The position numbers and the translations under genes are program-made. A stretch of DNA of 64,000 nucleotides from Janthinobacterium fluminis (GTDB lineage: Bacteria > Pseudomonadota > Gammaproteobacteria > Burkholderiales > Burkholderiaceae_D): positions 62,001 to 126,000 of the forward strand of contig NZ_JAQQXR010000007.1 in the NCBI RefSeq assembly GCF_028595325.1, in the 5' to 3' direction. Numbering within the stretch: position 1 is the stretch's first letter; every line of letters begins with the position of its first letter. Positions 38,309-49,965 of this stretch are shown in pieces. A model generated the notes under the pieces. The model made no database searches, was not told the DNA's origin, and saw nothing but the letters and a program-made list of their open reading frames with translations.

Positions 38309-38737
38309 TTAGGCCCGGTGCGGGCAGGCCGTCTTGACGCAGTTGCCGTAGATCGCCAGCGCGTGTTCGGCGATCTTGAAGCCGCGCGCCTCGGCCACGC
38401 GTTGCTGGCGCAGCTCGATCTCGTCGTCGAAAAACTCTTCGACGCGGCCGCAGTCCAGGCAGACCAGGTGGTCGTGGTGGGAACCTTCGTTGAGCTCGAA
38501 GATGGCCTTGCCGGTTTCGAAATGATTGCGGTTAAGCAAGCCCGCCTGCTCGAACTGGGTCAGCACCCGGTAGACGGTGGCCAGGCCGACGTCCATATTG
38601 TCCGCCAGCAAGACTTTGTAGACGTCTTCCGCCGTCAGGTGGCGGACGCTGCTGTTCTGGAAAATGTCCAGGATTTTCAGGCGGGGCAGGGTGGCTTTCA
38701 GGCCGCTGGCTTTGAGGTCGGTAGGATTGTTACTCAT
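38309..38737 (-). CDS. fur: Ferric uptake regulator Fur
   Basis: The 142-residue protein has the Fur winged helix ([34 protein letters not shown]) and the metal site [18 protein letters not shown], with CxxC present. It represses iron-uptake genes when loaded with Fe2+. The Fur box at 10809 is a likely target in this window. It is divergent from bamE across 76 bp, the usual arrangement in Burkholderiales. Confidence 0.97.
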   Translation of the reverse strand: MSNNPTDLKASGLKATLPRLKILDIFQNSSVRHLTAEDVYKVLLADNMDVGLATVYRVLTQFEQAGLLNRNHFETGKAIFELNEGSHHDHLVCLDCGRVEEFFDDEIELRQQRVAEARGFKIAEHALAIYGNCVKTACPHRA

Positions 38738-38813
38738 GTTTTGCTCGGAGTTGGTTCATGTGCTTTATCATATAGCGTTTTAGCACTTATGCTCAATCGA
38801 ATTGAGGTCACTT

Positions 38814-39413
38814 ATGCGCGTAACAACGGCTTTATCGCCATCTTTCTTGCACCGTATTCAATTTAAGGCGCCCTTGCTCGCCGGCCTGGTCTGTGCCGCG
38901 CTGGCAGTGTCCGGTTGTGCGAGCCGTGGCGCGCCGGCCGACAAGCCCGTCGCCGCCGACGGCGCGCAAACGACGTCGATCACGCCGCTGCAAAAGTTCC
39001 TGTGGATTTTCTCGCCCTACCGTCCGGTGATTCAGCAGGGTAACTTCATTTCGGAAGAGATGCTGGCGCAGCTGAAAGTGGGCCAGACCCGCGAGCAGGT
39101 GCGCTTCCTTCTCGGCACGCCCTTGCTGACCGATATCTTCCACGCCGAGCGCTGGGACTACCCGTTCCGCCTGGCCAAGGGCAACGGCGAGCTGACCACC
39201 AGCCGTGTCGTGGTCTTCTTCAAGGACGGCAAGGTGGAGCGCTTCGAGGGCGGCAATTTGCCGACCGAGAAGGAATACATCGCCCGCATCGCCGGCCCGG
39301 CCGTGGCCAAGGCCAAGGCCGAGGCCAAGACCGAGGCCAAGGTTGATCCGGCGCCGGCCGCCGCCGCGCCGGTTCCGGCGCCCGTCCCGGCCACGCCCGG
39401 CGCGACCAAATAA
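38814..39413 (+). CDS. bamE: Outer membrane assembly lipoprotein BamE
   Basis: The 199-residue protein has a signal peptide with lipobox LAVSGCAS and the BamE/SmpA domain: [36 protein letters not shown] seen in pieces such as VIQQGNF and VGQTREQV, then WDYPFRL. The C-terminus is a long Ala/Pro/Lys-rich tail not needed for the fold. It is part of the Bam complex that inserts barrel proteins. The ATG at 38814 is preferred over a TTG at 38802. dapB follows after 16 bp. Confidence 0.95.
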   Translation: MRVTTALSPSFLHRIQFKAPLLAGLVCAALAVSGCASRGAPADKPVAADGAQTTSITPLQKFLWIFSPYRPVIQQGNFISEEMLAQLKVGQTREQVRFLLGTPLLTDIFHAERWDYPFRLAKGNGELTTSRVVVFFKDGKVERFEGGNLPTEKEYIARIAGPAVAKAKAEAKTEAKVDPAPAAAAPVPAPVPATPGATK

Positions 39414-39429
39414 TTCCGGGAGAGTAGCG

Positions 39430-40239
39430 ATGACTGTACTGAAAATTGCCATTGCCGGCGCCGGCGGCCGCATGGGCCGCATCCTGATCGAAGCGATCGC
39501 CGAGGCGCCCGACGCGACGCTGGCCGGCGCCCTCGACGTTGCCGGCGCGCCCGGCATCGGCCAGGACGCCGCCGCCTTCCTCGGCAAGCCGGCCGGCGTG
39601 CCCATCGCCGTCGAGCTGGCCGAAGGCCTGGCGGGCGCCGACTACCTGATCGACTTCACCCGTCCGGAAGGCACGCTGCGGCACCTGGCGTATTGCGCCG
39701 AGCACGGCATCAAGATGATCATCGGCACCACCGGTTTCGACGCCGCCGGCAAGGCGGCCATCGCCGCCGCCGCCGAGAAGACGGCCATCATGTTGGCGCC
39801 GAACATGAGCGTCGGCGTCAACGTCACGCTGAAGCTGCTGGAACTGGCGGCGAAAAGCCTGTCCGAGGGCTACGACATCGAAATCATCGAGGCGCACCAC
39901 CGCTACAAGGTCGACGCGCCGTCCGGCACCGCCCTGAAGATGGGCGAAGTGGTGGCCGACGCCCTGGGCCGCGACTTGAAGGATTGCGCCGTCTACGGCC
40001 GCGAAGGCGTCACCGGCGAGCGCGACCCGTCGACGATCGGCTTTGCGACGGTGCGCGGCGGCGACATCGTCGGCGACCACACGGTGCTGTTCGCCGGCAT
40101 CGGTGAGCGTATCGAAATCAGCCACAAGTCCAGCAGCCGGGTCACCTACGCCCACGGCGCGTTGCGCGCCGCGCGCTTCCTGGCCGACAAGGCCAATGGC
40201 CTGTACGACATGCAGGACGTGCTGGCGCTGAAGCGCTAA
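39430..40239 (+). CDS. dapB: 4-hydroxy-tetrahydrodipicolinate reductase
   Basis: The 269-residue enzyme has the NAD(P)-binding start [19 protein letters not shown], the catalytic stretch [18 protein letters not shown] (His-His and Lys) and [15 protein letters not shown]. It makes tetrahydrodipicolinate for lysine and diaminopimelate. It follows bamE and precedes a proton-channel pair on the same strand with short gaps. Confidence 0.97.
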   Translation: MTVLKIAIAGAGGRMGRILIEAIAEAPDATLAGALDVAGAPGIGQDAAAFLGKPAGVPIAVELAEGLAGADYLIDFTRPEGTLRHLAYCAEHGIKMIIGTTGFDAAGKAAIAAAAEKTAIMLAPNMSVGVNVTLKLLELAAKSLSEGYDIEIIEAHHRYKVDAPSGTALKMGEVVADALGRDLKDCAVYGREGVTGERDPSTIGFATVRGGDIVGDHTVLFAGIGERIEISHKSSSRVTYAHGALRAARFLADKANGLYDMQDVLALKR

Positions 40240-40257
40240 GCGGAAATCCGGGCGACC

Positions 40258-40962
40258 ATGAACCCTACCCTGGAAAACCATTTCAGCCTGGCCCGGTATT
40301 GGTCGCAGGGCGACGCGATCAGCCACGCCGTCGCCTATTTGCTGCTGCTGATGTCGCTGGTGAGCTGGTATCTGATCCTCTCCAAGGGCTGGAGCGCGTG
40401 GCGGGTGCGCCGCAGCTCCGCCGCGCTGGACGCGTTCTGGGCCGCGCCCAGCATGGGCGACGCCGTCGCCGCGCTGGCGCTGGCCGACCCGGAGCAAGTG
40501 TACGCGCCGCTGGCGCGGCACGGCGCCGCCCATCTGGCGGGCGGCGCCGCGCACTCGCTGGGCGGCGAAATGGAGCCGGCCGAGCAAATCACCCGCATCC
40601 TGCGCCTGGCCATCCACCGCGGCACCCAGCGTCTCGAAAGCGGCCTGACGGTGCTGGCGTCGATCGGCTCGACGGCGCCCTTCGTCGGCCTGCTCGGCAC
40701 CGTCTGGGGTATTTACCATGCGCTGGCGGCCGTCTCGACGGCCGGCGTAATGCAGCTCGACAAGATCGCCGGTCCCGTCGGCGAAGCCCTGATCATGACT
40801 GGCATCGGCCTGATGGTGGCAATTCCCGCCGTTTTGGCCTATAACGGATTTAACCGGGTCAACCGCCTGACCCTGGCCGAGCTGGACGCGTTCGCCCACG
40901 ACTTGCACGTCTACCTGACGACGGGGGCGCGCGCGCGTGCGCTGGCGGCGTACGGCAACTAG
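40258..40962 (+). CDS. exbB: MotA/TolQ/ExbB proton-channel protein
   Basis: The 234-residue membrane protein has three helices: about residues 20-45 (AVAYLLLLMSLVSWYLILSK), 135-160 (TVLASIGSTAPFVGLLGTVWG) and 175-200 (ALIMTGIGLMVAIPAVLAYN). STAPFVGLLGTVWGI is the family signature. With ExbD it makes the proton channel that powers TonB or Tol. No tolA, tolB or tonB is adjacent, so ExbB rather than TolQ is a moderate inference. Confidence 0.88.
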   Translation: MNPTLENHFSLARYWSQGDAISHAVAYLLLLMSLVSWYLILSKGWSAWRVRRSSAALDAFWAAPSMGDAVAALALADPEQVYAPLARHGAAHLAGGAAHSLGGEMEPAEQITRILRLAIHRGTQRLESGLTVLASIGSTAPFVGLLGTVWGIYHALAAVSTAGVMQLDKIAGPVGEALIMTGIGLMVAIPAVLAYNGFNRVNRLTLAELDAFAHDLHVYLTTGARARALAAYGN

Positions 40963-40970
40963 GAGGCACG

Positions 40971-41399
40971 ATGGCTTTTGGCAGCTTCAACCACCACCGG
41001 CAACAGCCGCCGATGGCCGACATCAACGTCACGCCGATGGTCGACGTGATGCTGGTGCTGCTGGTCATCTTCATCATATCCGCGCCGATGTTCACGCACG
41101 CCGTCAAGCTCGACCTGCCGCGTGCCCAGGCGGCGGCCGCGCCGCTGAACCCGGCGGCGACGGTGACGCTGGCCATCGACGCCGACGGCGGCGTCTTCTG
41201 GAACAACGACGCCGTCACGCCGGCGCAGCTGGAGGCGCGCCTGGCGCAGGCCGCCGCGCTGCCGGAGCCGCCGGAACTGCAACTGCGCGCCGACAAGGCC
41301 ACCCGCTACGAAGCGGTGGCGCAACTGATGGCGGCGGCCCAGTCGAACGGCCTGAGCAAGCTCAGTTTTGTCACCGACCCACACAAAGAAAAGAAATAA
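40971..41399 (+). CDS. exbD: Biopolymer transporter ExbD
   Basis: The 142-residue protein has a short cytoplasmic N-terminus with ADINVTPMVDVMLVLLVIFI, where Asp in PMVDVMLVLL is the membrane proton carrier, then one helix and a periplasmic domain. It is paired with ExbB, 8 bp upstream, and has an AGGAGG ribosome-binding site. The TonB of this window, 30 kb away, could be a partner. Confidence 0.9.
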   Translation: MAFGSFNHHRQQPPMADINVTPMVDVMLVLLVIFIISAPMFTHAVKLDLPRAQAAAAPLNPAATVTLAIDADGGVFWNNDAVTPAQLEARLAQAAALPEPPELQLRADKATRYEAVAQLMAAAQSNGLSKLSFVTDPHKEKK

Positions 41400-41400
41400 T

Positions 41401-41727
41401 ATGCCTAGCGCCACACTCAACGGCAGCGCCATCACCGACTGGAGCAGCTTCCACGAACAATGCCGGCACGCCTTCGGCTTTCCCGAGTTTTACGCCGACA
41501 CCATGGACGCCTGGGTCGACTGCTTGAGCTACCTGCGCGACGAAGACGGCATGACGCAATTCCTGCTGAAGGCCGACGACACGCTGGACGTCGTCGTGCA
41601 GGACGCCGAGGCCATGCGCCAGCAGGCGCCCGACATCCTCGAAGAAATGACCTTCTGCATCGCCGGCATCAACGAACGCTACGAAGACTACGGCGAAAAG
41701 CCGGCGCTGAAGCTGGTGCTGCGCTAG
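41401..41727 (+). CDS. Barstar-family ribonuclease-inhibitor-like protein
   Basis: The 108-residue acidic protein has the barstar layout: a first strand (ATLNGSAITDWSSFHEQCRHAF), then GFPEFYADTMDAWVDCLSYL and a C-terminal strand LKLVLR. The segment FYADTMDAWVDCL matches the barnase-binding helix of barstar. No barnase-like ribonuclease is in the window, so it is an orphan inhibitor or has another binding role. It begins 1 bp after exbD. Its stop codon lies inside a 30-bp tandem duplication that belongs to the repeat cluster after it. Confidence 0.85.
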   Translation: MPSATLNGSAITDWSSFHEQCRHAFGFPEFYADTMDAWVDCLSYLRDEDGMTQFLLKADDTLDVVVQDAEAMRQQAPDILEEMTFCIAGINERYEDYGEKPALKLVLR

Positions 41728-41904
41728 TAGTTCGGGGACAGACCACGATTTCCGTAGTAGTCCGGGGACAGACCACGATTTCCGTGCAATATTTCCAAGG
41801 AAATATTGCACGGAAATCGTGGTCTGTCCCCTGCTGTTAGTGCACATAAATCGTGGTCTGTCCCCTGCTGTTGGCGTGGTCTGTCCCCTGCTTGTCCCCT
41901 GCTG

Positions 41905-41906
<2 letters not shown>
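41725..41906. repeat. Cluster of REP-like repeats, GGGGACAGACCACGATTTCC family
   Basis: Two 30-bp direct copies (41725-41754, 41755-41784) differ at one base; each begins TAGTAGT and holds GGGGACAGACCACGATTTCC. From 41764 to 41831 there is a perfect palindrome with two 33-bp arms and only AA between them. After it, CTGTCCCCTGCTGTT occurs again and again in ever shorter copies (ends near 41839, 41872 and 41906). The pattern fits repeated slippage or transposition at one site. The cluster ends at the probable leuS promoter. Confidence 0.85.
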
Positions 41907-44608
<2,702 letters not shown>

Positions 44609-44614
44609 ACGACG

Positions 44615-45187
44615 ATGAGCGACTTCATGACGATGCAACGGGGCCGTCTGCTCGGCCTGGTAATGCTGGCGGCGCTGGCGCTGTCGGCCTGCGGCTTCCA
44701 CCTGCGCGGCTCGGACGGCAGCTTCAACCTGCCGTTCGCGACCCTGTTCGTCACGCTGCCGGACGCGTCGCCGCTGGCGATCGACTTGAAGCGCAACATC
44801 CGCGCCAACGGCGGCACCGAGATCGTGTCGGCGCGCGCCGGCGCCGACGGCGTCGTCGACGTGTTGAGCGACCCGGACAAGACCCGCGGCAAGACCATCC
44901 TGTCGCTGAGCGGCACGGGCCGGGTGCGCGAGTACCTGCTCAGCTACACGATCGTGTTCCGCGTGCTGGACCGCGAGGGCCGCGAGTTGCTGGGGCCGAC
45001 GACCATCGCGCTGACGCGTCCGATCACCTTCAACGAATCGCAGTTGCTGGCGAAGGAGACGGAAGAGGCGCTGCTGTACCGCGACATGAAGACGGACATG
45101 GTGCAGCAGATGCTGCGCCGTATCGCGGCCGTGAAGCCGGTGCTGCCGGCGATGTCGGTGGTGCCGGCCGCGCCGGCCAAGCCTTAG
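44615..45187 (+). CDS. lptE: LPS-assembly lipoprotein LptE
   Basis: The 190-residue protein has a signal peptide with lipobox LALSACGFHLRG, the classic LptE start. The mature part has strand and helix pattern with LFVTLPDASPLAIDLKRNI. It plugs the LptD barrel and helps deliver LPS. The N-terminus has three possible Met (residues 1, 5 and 7). It is between leuS and holA. Confidence 0.94.
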   Translation: MSDFMTMQRGRLLGLVMLAALALSACGFHLRGSDGSFNLPFATLFVTLPDASPLAIDLKRNIRANGGTEIVSARAGADGVVDVLSDPDKTRGKTILSLSGTGRVREYLLSYTIVFRVLDREGRELLGPTTIALTRPITFNESQLLAKETEEALLYRDMKTDMVQQMLRRIAAVKPVLPAMSVVPAAPAKP

Positions 45188-45196
45188 GATAGCGCG

Positions 45197-46213
45197 ATGC
45201 AATTGCGGGTTGAAGCGCTGGACGGCCATCTCGGTAAACCGCTGGCGCAGCTGTATGTGATCAGCAGCGACGAGCATCTGCTGGCGCTGGAGGCGGCCGA
45301 CAAGATCCGCCGCGCCGCGCGCGCGCAGGGTTATTCCGAGCGCGAGGTGCTGACCGTCGAGCGCAGCTTCAAGTGGGGCGAGCTGCTGGCGGCGAACCAG
45401 GCGCTGTCGCTGTTCGGCGACAAGAAGCTGATCGAGCTGCGCATCCCGACCGGTAAGCCGGGCAAGGACGGCGGCGCGGCCTTGCAAAGCTACGCGCGCG
45501 ACCTCAGTCCGGACAATCTGACGCTGATCACCCTGCCCAAGCTGGACTGGGCGACGCAGAAGGCGGCCTGGGTCGCCAGCCTGCAGCAGGCCGCCGTCTA
45601 CATCGAAATCGCCGCCGTCGAGCGGCCGCAGCTGCCCGCCTGGATCGCCGGCCGCCTGGCCGCGCAGGGGCAGAGCGCGGAGCGCCACAGCGTCGACTTC
45701 ATCGCCGACCGCGTCGAGGGCAATCTGCTGGCGGCGCACCAGGAAATCCAGAAGCTGGGCCTGCTGCACGAGGCGGGCAAGCTCAGTCACGAGCAGGTGC
45801 AGGACGCCGTGCTGAACGTGGCGCGCTACGACGTCTTCAAGCTCAGCGAGGCGATGCTGTCGGGCGACGCGGCGCGGCTGGTGCGCATGCTGGAGGGCCT
45901 GAAGGGCGAGGGCGAGGCGCTGCCGCTGGTGCTGTGGGCCGTCTCCGAGGAAATCCGCACGCTGTTAAAATTGAAGGCCGGGATGGCGCAGGGGCGGCCG
46001 CTGGGCGCGCTGCTGAAGGAGTACCGCATCTGGGGGCCGCGCGAGCGCATGATGGACCCGGCCCTGCGGCGCATCGCGCTGCCGACGCTGGAGGCGGCGC
46101 TGCGGCAGGCGGCGCAGGTGGACAAGATGATCAAGGGGCTGCGCGCCAAGGCCTACGCCGGCGACGCCTGGGACGCAATGCTGCAACTGGCGCTGAAAGT
46201 GGCGCGGGGCTAA
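45197..46213 (+). CDS. holA: DNA polymerase III delta subunit
   Basis: The 338-residue protein starts [20 protein letters not shown] and has the delta-subunit pattern [39 protein letters not shown] and [15 protein letters not shown]. It opens the beta clamp in the clamp loader. It lies 9 bp after lptE and 10 bp before proA. Confidence 0.95.
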   Translation: MQLRVEALDGHLGKPLAQLYVISSDEHLLALEAADKIRRAARAQGYSEREVLTVERSFKWGELLAANQALSLFGDKKLIELRIPTGKPGKDGGAALQSYARDLSPDNLTLITLPKLDWATQKAAWVASLQQAAVYIEIAAVERPQLPAWIAGRLAAQGQSAERHSVDFIADRVEGNLLAAHQEIQKLGLLHEAGKLSHEQVQDAVLNVARYDVFKLSEAMLSGDAARLVRMLEGLKGEGEALPLVLWAVSEEIRTLLKLKAGMAQGRPLGALLKEYRIWGPRERMMDPALRRIALPTLEAALRQAAQVDKMIKGLRAKAYAGDAWDAMLQLALKVARG

Positions 46214-46223
46214 GGGAGTGACG

Positions 46224-47489
46224 ATGGATATCGAACAGTATATGCAACAGCTCGGCCGGCAGGCGCGCGCCGCCTCGCGGGCGATGGCCAAGGCCGACGG
46301 CGCCACGCGCAACCGCGCGCTGACGCTGATCGCCGCGGCCATCGTGCGCGATGCCGATCTGCTGCGCGCGGCCAACCGCCTCGACCTCGACGCGGCGCGC
46401 GCCAACGGCCTGGCGCCGGCGCTGCTGGAGCGCCTGACGCTGTCGGACGGCGCCATCGCCACGATGGTCGAGGGCCTGACGCAGATCGTCGCGCTGGCCG
46501 ATCCGGTCGGCGAGATCAGCGGCATGAAATTCCGCCCGAGCGGCATCCAGGTCGGGCAGATGCGCGTGCCGCTGGGCGTCATCGGCATCATCTACGAGGC
46601 GCGGCCGAACGTCACCATCGACGCGGCCGGCCTGTGCATCAAGAGCGGCAACGCGACGATTTTGCGCGGCGGCTCGGAGGCGATCCATTGCAACCGCGCG
46701 CTGGCCAAGCTGGTCAAGGAGGGCCTGGCCGGCGCCGGCCTGCCGGAGGACGCCGTGCAGGTGGTCGACAGCACCGACCGCGCCGCCGTCGGCGCGCTGA
46801 TCACCATGCCGCAGTACGTCGACGTCATCGTGCCGCGCGGCGGCAAGAGCCTGATCGCGCGCCTGATGGAAGAGGCGACCGTGCCGATGATCAAGCACCT
46901 GGACGGCATCTGCCACGTCTACATCGACGCCCTGGCGGACCTGGACAAGGCGCTGGCGATCGCCTTCAACGCCAAGTGCCAGCGCTACAGCCCGTGCAAC
47001 GCGATGGAGACGCTGCTGGTGGCGCGCCCGGTCGCCGCGCAGGTGCTGCCGAAGCTGGCCGCGCTGTACGCGACAAAACAGGTCGAGCTGCGCGCCGACG
47101 CCGAGGCGCACGCGCTGCTGGCCGGCTATCCGCACCTGGCCGCCGCCACCGAGGAGGACTGGCGCACCGAGTATCTGGCGGCGATCCTGTCGGTGAAAGT
47201 GGTGGCCGGCATCGACGAGGCGATGGACCACATCGACCGCTACTCGTCCAAGCACACCGAGGCCATCGTCACCGAGGACTACAGCGCCGCCATGCGCTTC
47301 CTGCGCGAGGTCGACTCCTCGTCCGTGATGGTGAACGCCTCGACGCGCTTCGCCGACGGCTTCGAATACGGGCTGGGCGCCGAAATCGGCATCTCGAACG
47401 ACAAGCTGCACGCGCGCGGACCGGTCGGCCTGGAGGGCCTGACCTCGCTCAAATACGTGGTGTTCGGCCACGGCGAAGTACGCAACTAG
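46224..47489 (+). CDS. proA: Gamma-glutamyl phosphate reductase
   Basis: The 421-residue enzyme of the aldehyde dehydrogenase fold has the catalytic Cys in [11 protein letters not shown], the cofactor-loop [20 protein letters not shown] and the C-terminal [15 protein letters not shown]. It makes glutamate semialdehyde for proline. The ATG at 46224 has GGGAG 5 nt upstream; a GTG at 46218 is possible. proB is not in the window. Confidence 0.97.
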   Translation: MDIEQYMQQLGRQARAASRAMAKADGATRNRALTLIAAAIVRDADLLRAANRLDLDAARANGLAPALLERLTLSDGAIATMVEGLTQIVALADPVGEISGMKFRPSGIQVGQMRVPLGVIGIIYEARPNVTIDAAGLCIKSGNATILRGGSEAIHCNRALAKLVKEGLAGAGLPEDAVQVVDSTDRAAVGALITMPQYVDVIVPRGGKSLIARLMEEATVPMIKHLDGICHVYIDALADLDKALAIAFNAKCQRYSPCNAMETLLVARPVAAQVLPKLAALYATKQVELRADAEAHALLAGYPHLAAATEEDWRTEYLAAILSVKVVAGIDEAMDHIDRYSSKHTEAIVTEDYSAAMRFLREVDSSSVMVNASTRFADGFEYGLGAEIGISNDKLHARGPVGLEGLTSLKYVVFGHGEVRN

Positions 47490-47553
47490 CTTGCCGGACC
47501 CGCGGCGGCGCCGCCGGTTTCGCCATGCTTCCACTCTCTACACCGGGAACTTC

Positions 47554-47985
47554 ATGCTCTGGATCAAAGCCTTACACATCGTCTTCGTCACCTCCTGGTT
47601 CGCCGGGCTGTTCTACCTGCCGCGCATCTTCGTCAATCTGGCGCAGGAAAGCGAGACGGTGACCAGCGAACGCCTGCTGCTGATGGCGCGCAAGCTGTAC
47701 CGTTTCATGACGGTGCTGGCGCTGCCGGCGCTGGTGTTCGGCCTGGTTCTGCTGTGGCTGCAGTACGGCGGCGCCGCCGGCGGCATGAAGATGCCGGCCT
47801 GGATGCACGCCAAGCTGACCTTCGTCGCGCTGGTGCTGGGCTACCACCACGCCTGCGGTTCGCTGCTGAAAAAATTCGAGAACGGCGTCAACAAGCGCAG
47901 CCACGTCTGGTTCCGCTGGTTTAACGAGGTGCCGGTGATCCTGTTGCTGGCGATTGTCGTGCTGGTCGTCGTCAAGCCTTTCTGA
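47554..47985 (+). CDS. CopD/HemJ-like membrane protein
   Basis: The 143-residue protein has four membrane helices and begins MLWIKALHIVFVTSWFAGLF with YLPRIFV next, which is close to HemJ, the oxygen-independent protoporphyrinogen oxidase. His8, the Arg after LP, and a later HxxxG (YHHACG) could bind heme. Annotation as CopD family is also common. The HemJ reading is moderate; hem genes are not adjacent. Confidence 0.8.
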   Translation: MLWIKALHIVFVTSWFAGLFYLPRIFVNLAQESETVTSERLLLMARKLYRFMTVLALPALVFGLVLLWLQYGGAAGGMKMPAWMHAKLTFVALVLGYHHACGSLLKKFENGVNKRSHVWFRWFNEVPVILLLAIVVLVVVKPF

Positions 47986-47995
47986 CGGGGGCCGC

Positions 47996-48613
47996 ATGAG
48001 CAAAGTCTGCCAATATTTCTTCGCCCCGCATTCGCCGTGGGCCTACCTGGGCCACGCGCGCATGGTGGCGCTGGCCAAGCGGCACGGCGTGCAGATCGAG
48101 GTGCGCCCCTTCGACCTGGGCAAGGTGTTCGGCGTGTCCGGCGGCCTGCCGCTGGCCAAGCGCGCGCCGCAGCGCCAGGCTTACCGCCTGGCGGAGCTGG
48201 CGCGCTGGTCGGCCTTCCTGCAGATTCCGCTGAACCTGCAGCCGAAGTTCTACCCCGTGTCGCCGGAGGCCGCCGCCAGGCTGATCATTGCGACCCGGCT
48301 GGCGCTGGGCGTCGACGCCGCCCTCGGTCTGGCGCAAGCCATCATGGCCGGCATGTGGGCCGAGGAGCGCAACATCGGCGACGACGAAACGCTGGTGCAG
48401 ATCGCCAACGCCTGCGAGCTGGACGGCCGCCAATTGTTGAAGTCCTCGCAAACGGCCAGCGTGCAGGCCGAGTACGACCGCAACACGGAAGACGCGACGG
48501 CGGCCAGCGTGTTCGGCTCGCCCTGGTACATCGTCGACGGCGAAGGCTACTGGGGCCAGGACCGGCTGGACTTCCTGGAGCGCGCCTTCGCCGGCGCGGC
48601 CGGCCAGGGTTAG
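47996..48613 (+). CDS. DsbA-fold 2-hydroxychromene-2-carboxylate isomerase-like protein
   Basis: The 205-residue protein has the kappa-GST/DsbA-like fold: YFFAPHSPWAYLGHARMVAL with a Ser in place of the redox Cys pair, VRPFDLGKVF, and the late cis-Pro region VFGSPWYIVDGEGYWGQDRL. Family members isomerise 2-hydroxychromene-2-carboxylate in naphthalene breakdown or use glutathione. No aromatic-degradation genes are nearby, so the actual substrate is unknown. Confidence 0.88.
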   Translation: MSKVCQYFFAPHSPWAYLGHARMVALAKRHGVQIEVRPFDLGKVFGVSGGLPLAKRAPQRQAYRLAELARWSAFLQIPLNLQPKFYPVSPEAAARLIIATRLALGVDAALGLAQAIMAGMWAEERNIGDDETLVQIANACELDGRQLLKSSQTASVQAEYDRNTEDATAASVFGSPWYIVDGEGYWGQDRLDFLERAFAGAAGQG

Positions 48614-48694
48614 GGGGCCGACCCCGGGTTTTATGCTATATCGGCGCTTGCGCCCATGTTTTTTTGATTTTCAACGGATAAAAGGTACACCTAC

Positions 48695-49909
48695 ATGGCT
48701 TCCTATTTTTGCCCATGCCCGCGCGGCATGGAAGCGGCGCTGGCCGAAGAACTGGGCGAGATCGCCCAGCAACAGGGCGCGACCCTGAAAGTCCACAACC
48801 AGGTGCCGGGCGGGGTGCATTGCTCCGGCGAGCTGAGCGACGCCTACCGCGTCAATCTGCATTCGCGCATCGCCTCGCGCGTGCTGATGCGCATGGCGCA
48901 CTCGGGCTACAAGACCGAGAACGACATCTACGACCTGGCGCTGGCCCAGCCGTGGGAAGACTGGTTCGGCGTGCACCACACGATCCGCGTCGACGTCACC
49001 GCCGTCAAGTCGCCGCTGCGCAGCCTGGAATTCACCACGCTGAAGATCAAGGACGCGATCTGCGACCGCTTCCGCGACCAGTTCAACGAGCGCCCGTCGG
49101 TCAACACCAAGACGCCGGACATGCGCATCGTCGGCTTCCTCGACGCGCACACCTTCACGCTGTACCTGGACACCTCGGGCGAGGCGCTGTTCAAGCGCGG
49201 CTGGCGCGAGGAGACGGGCGACGCGCCGCTGCGCGAAAACCTGGCGGCCGGCCTGCTGCGCGTGTCGGGCTGGAAGCCGGGCATGGTGCTGTTCGACCCG
49301 ATGTGCGGTTCCGGCACCATCCTGGCCGAGGCGGCGCAGATGGTGCAGGGCATTCCGCCCGGCGCCAGCCGCAACTTCGCCTTCGAGAATTTCAACGACT
49401 TCAAGCCGCAGCCTTGGAACGCGCTGAAGAAGGCCATCAAGCCGAACCCGCTGCCGCTGGAGCCGACCATTTTCGGCAGCGACATCTCGGGCGACATGGT
49501 GGCGATGACGCGCCATAACCTGCGCTGCGCCGGCGTCATGTTCGAGGTGCCGCTGAAGCAGATCGAGGCGCAGGAAGTCAAGCCGCCGCGCGAGGGCGCC
49601 GGCATCATGCTGACCAACCCGCCATACGGCGAGCGTATCGGCGTGCGCGGCGACAGCACGCTGCCGGAAGACGAGTTGTCGGCGTCGTTCTACTCGGCCA
49701 TGGGCACGACGCTCAAGCAGCGCTTCGCCGGCTGGACCGTGTTCCTGTTCACGGCCGACCTGGGCCTGCCCAAGCTGCTGCGCCTGAAGGAGGCGCGCAA
49801 GACGCCGTTCTTCAACGGCGCGCTGGAATGCCGCCTGTTCCGCTTCGACATGGTGGCCGGCTACAACCGCCGCGAAGAAGCCAAGCCGAAGGGCCCCGCC
49901 GCGGCCTGA
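48695..49909 (+). CDS. THUMP-domain 23S rRNA guanine-N2 methyltransferase, RlmL N-part type
   Basis: The 404-residue protein starts YFCPCPRGMEAALAEEL, has a THUMP domain (about 45-155) and a class I methyltransferase domain with LFDPMCGSGTILAEAAQ and the NPPY motif in LTNPPYGERIG. This equals the first half of E. coli RlmL, which makes m2G2445 in 23S rRNA. The second half (RlmK) is absent. The C-terminal tail is short and basic. Confidence 0.9.
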   Translation: MASYFCPCPRGMEAALAEELGEIAQQQGATLKVHNQVPGGVHCSGELSDAYRVNLHSRIASRVLMRMAHSGYKTENDIYDLALAQPWEDWFGVHHTIRVDVTAVKSPLRSLEFTTLKIKDAICDRFRDQFNERPSVNTKTPDMRIVGFLDAHTFTLYLDTSGEALFKRGWREETGDAPLRENLAAGLLRVSGWKPGMVLFDPMCGSGTILAEAAQMVQGIPPGASRNFAFENFNDFKPQPWNALKKAIKPNPLPLEPTIFGSDISGDMVAMTRHNLRCAGVMFEVPLKQIEAQEVKPPREGAGIMLTNPPYGERIGVRGDSTLPEDELSASFYSAMGTTLKQRFAGWTVFLFTADLGLPKLLRLKEARKTPFFNGALECRLFRFDMVAGYNRREEAKPKGPAAA

Positions 49910-49965
49910 CGCGATTCGACCGACCCGCGCGGGGCGCTTTGCCGCGGCCCGCGCCGCACCCGAGG

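Noticed and set aside
38780..38788. TTAGCACTT, like the left half of a CIRCE operator, between fur and bamE
   Set aside because: The right half GAGTGCTAA is not found after a 9-bp spacer, so it is not a CIRCE element.
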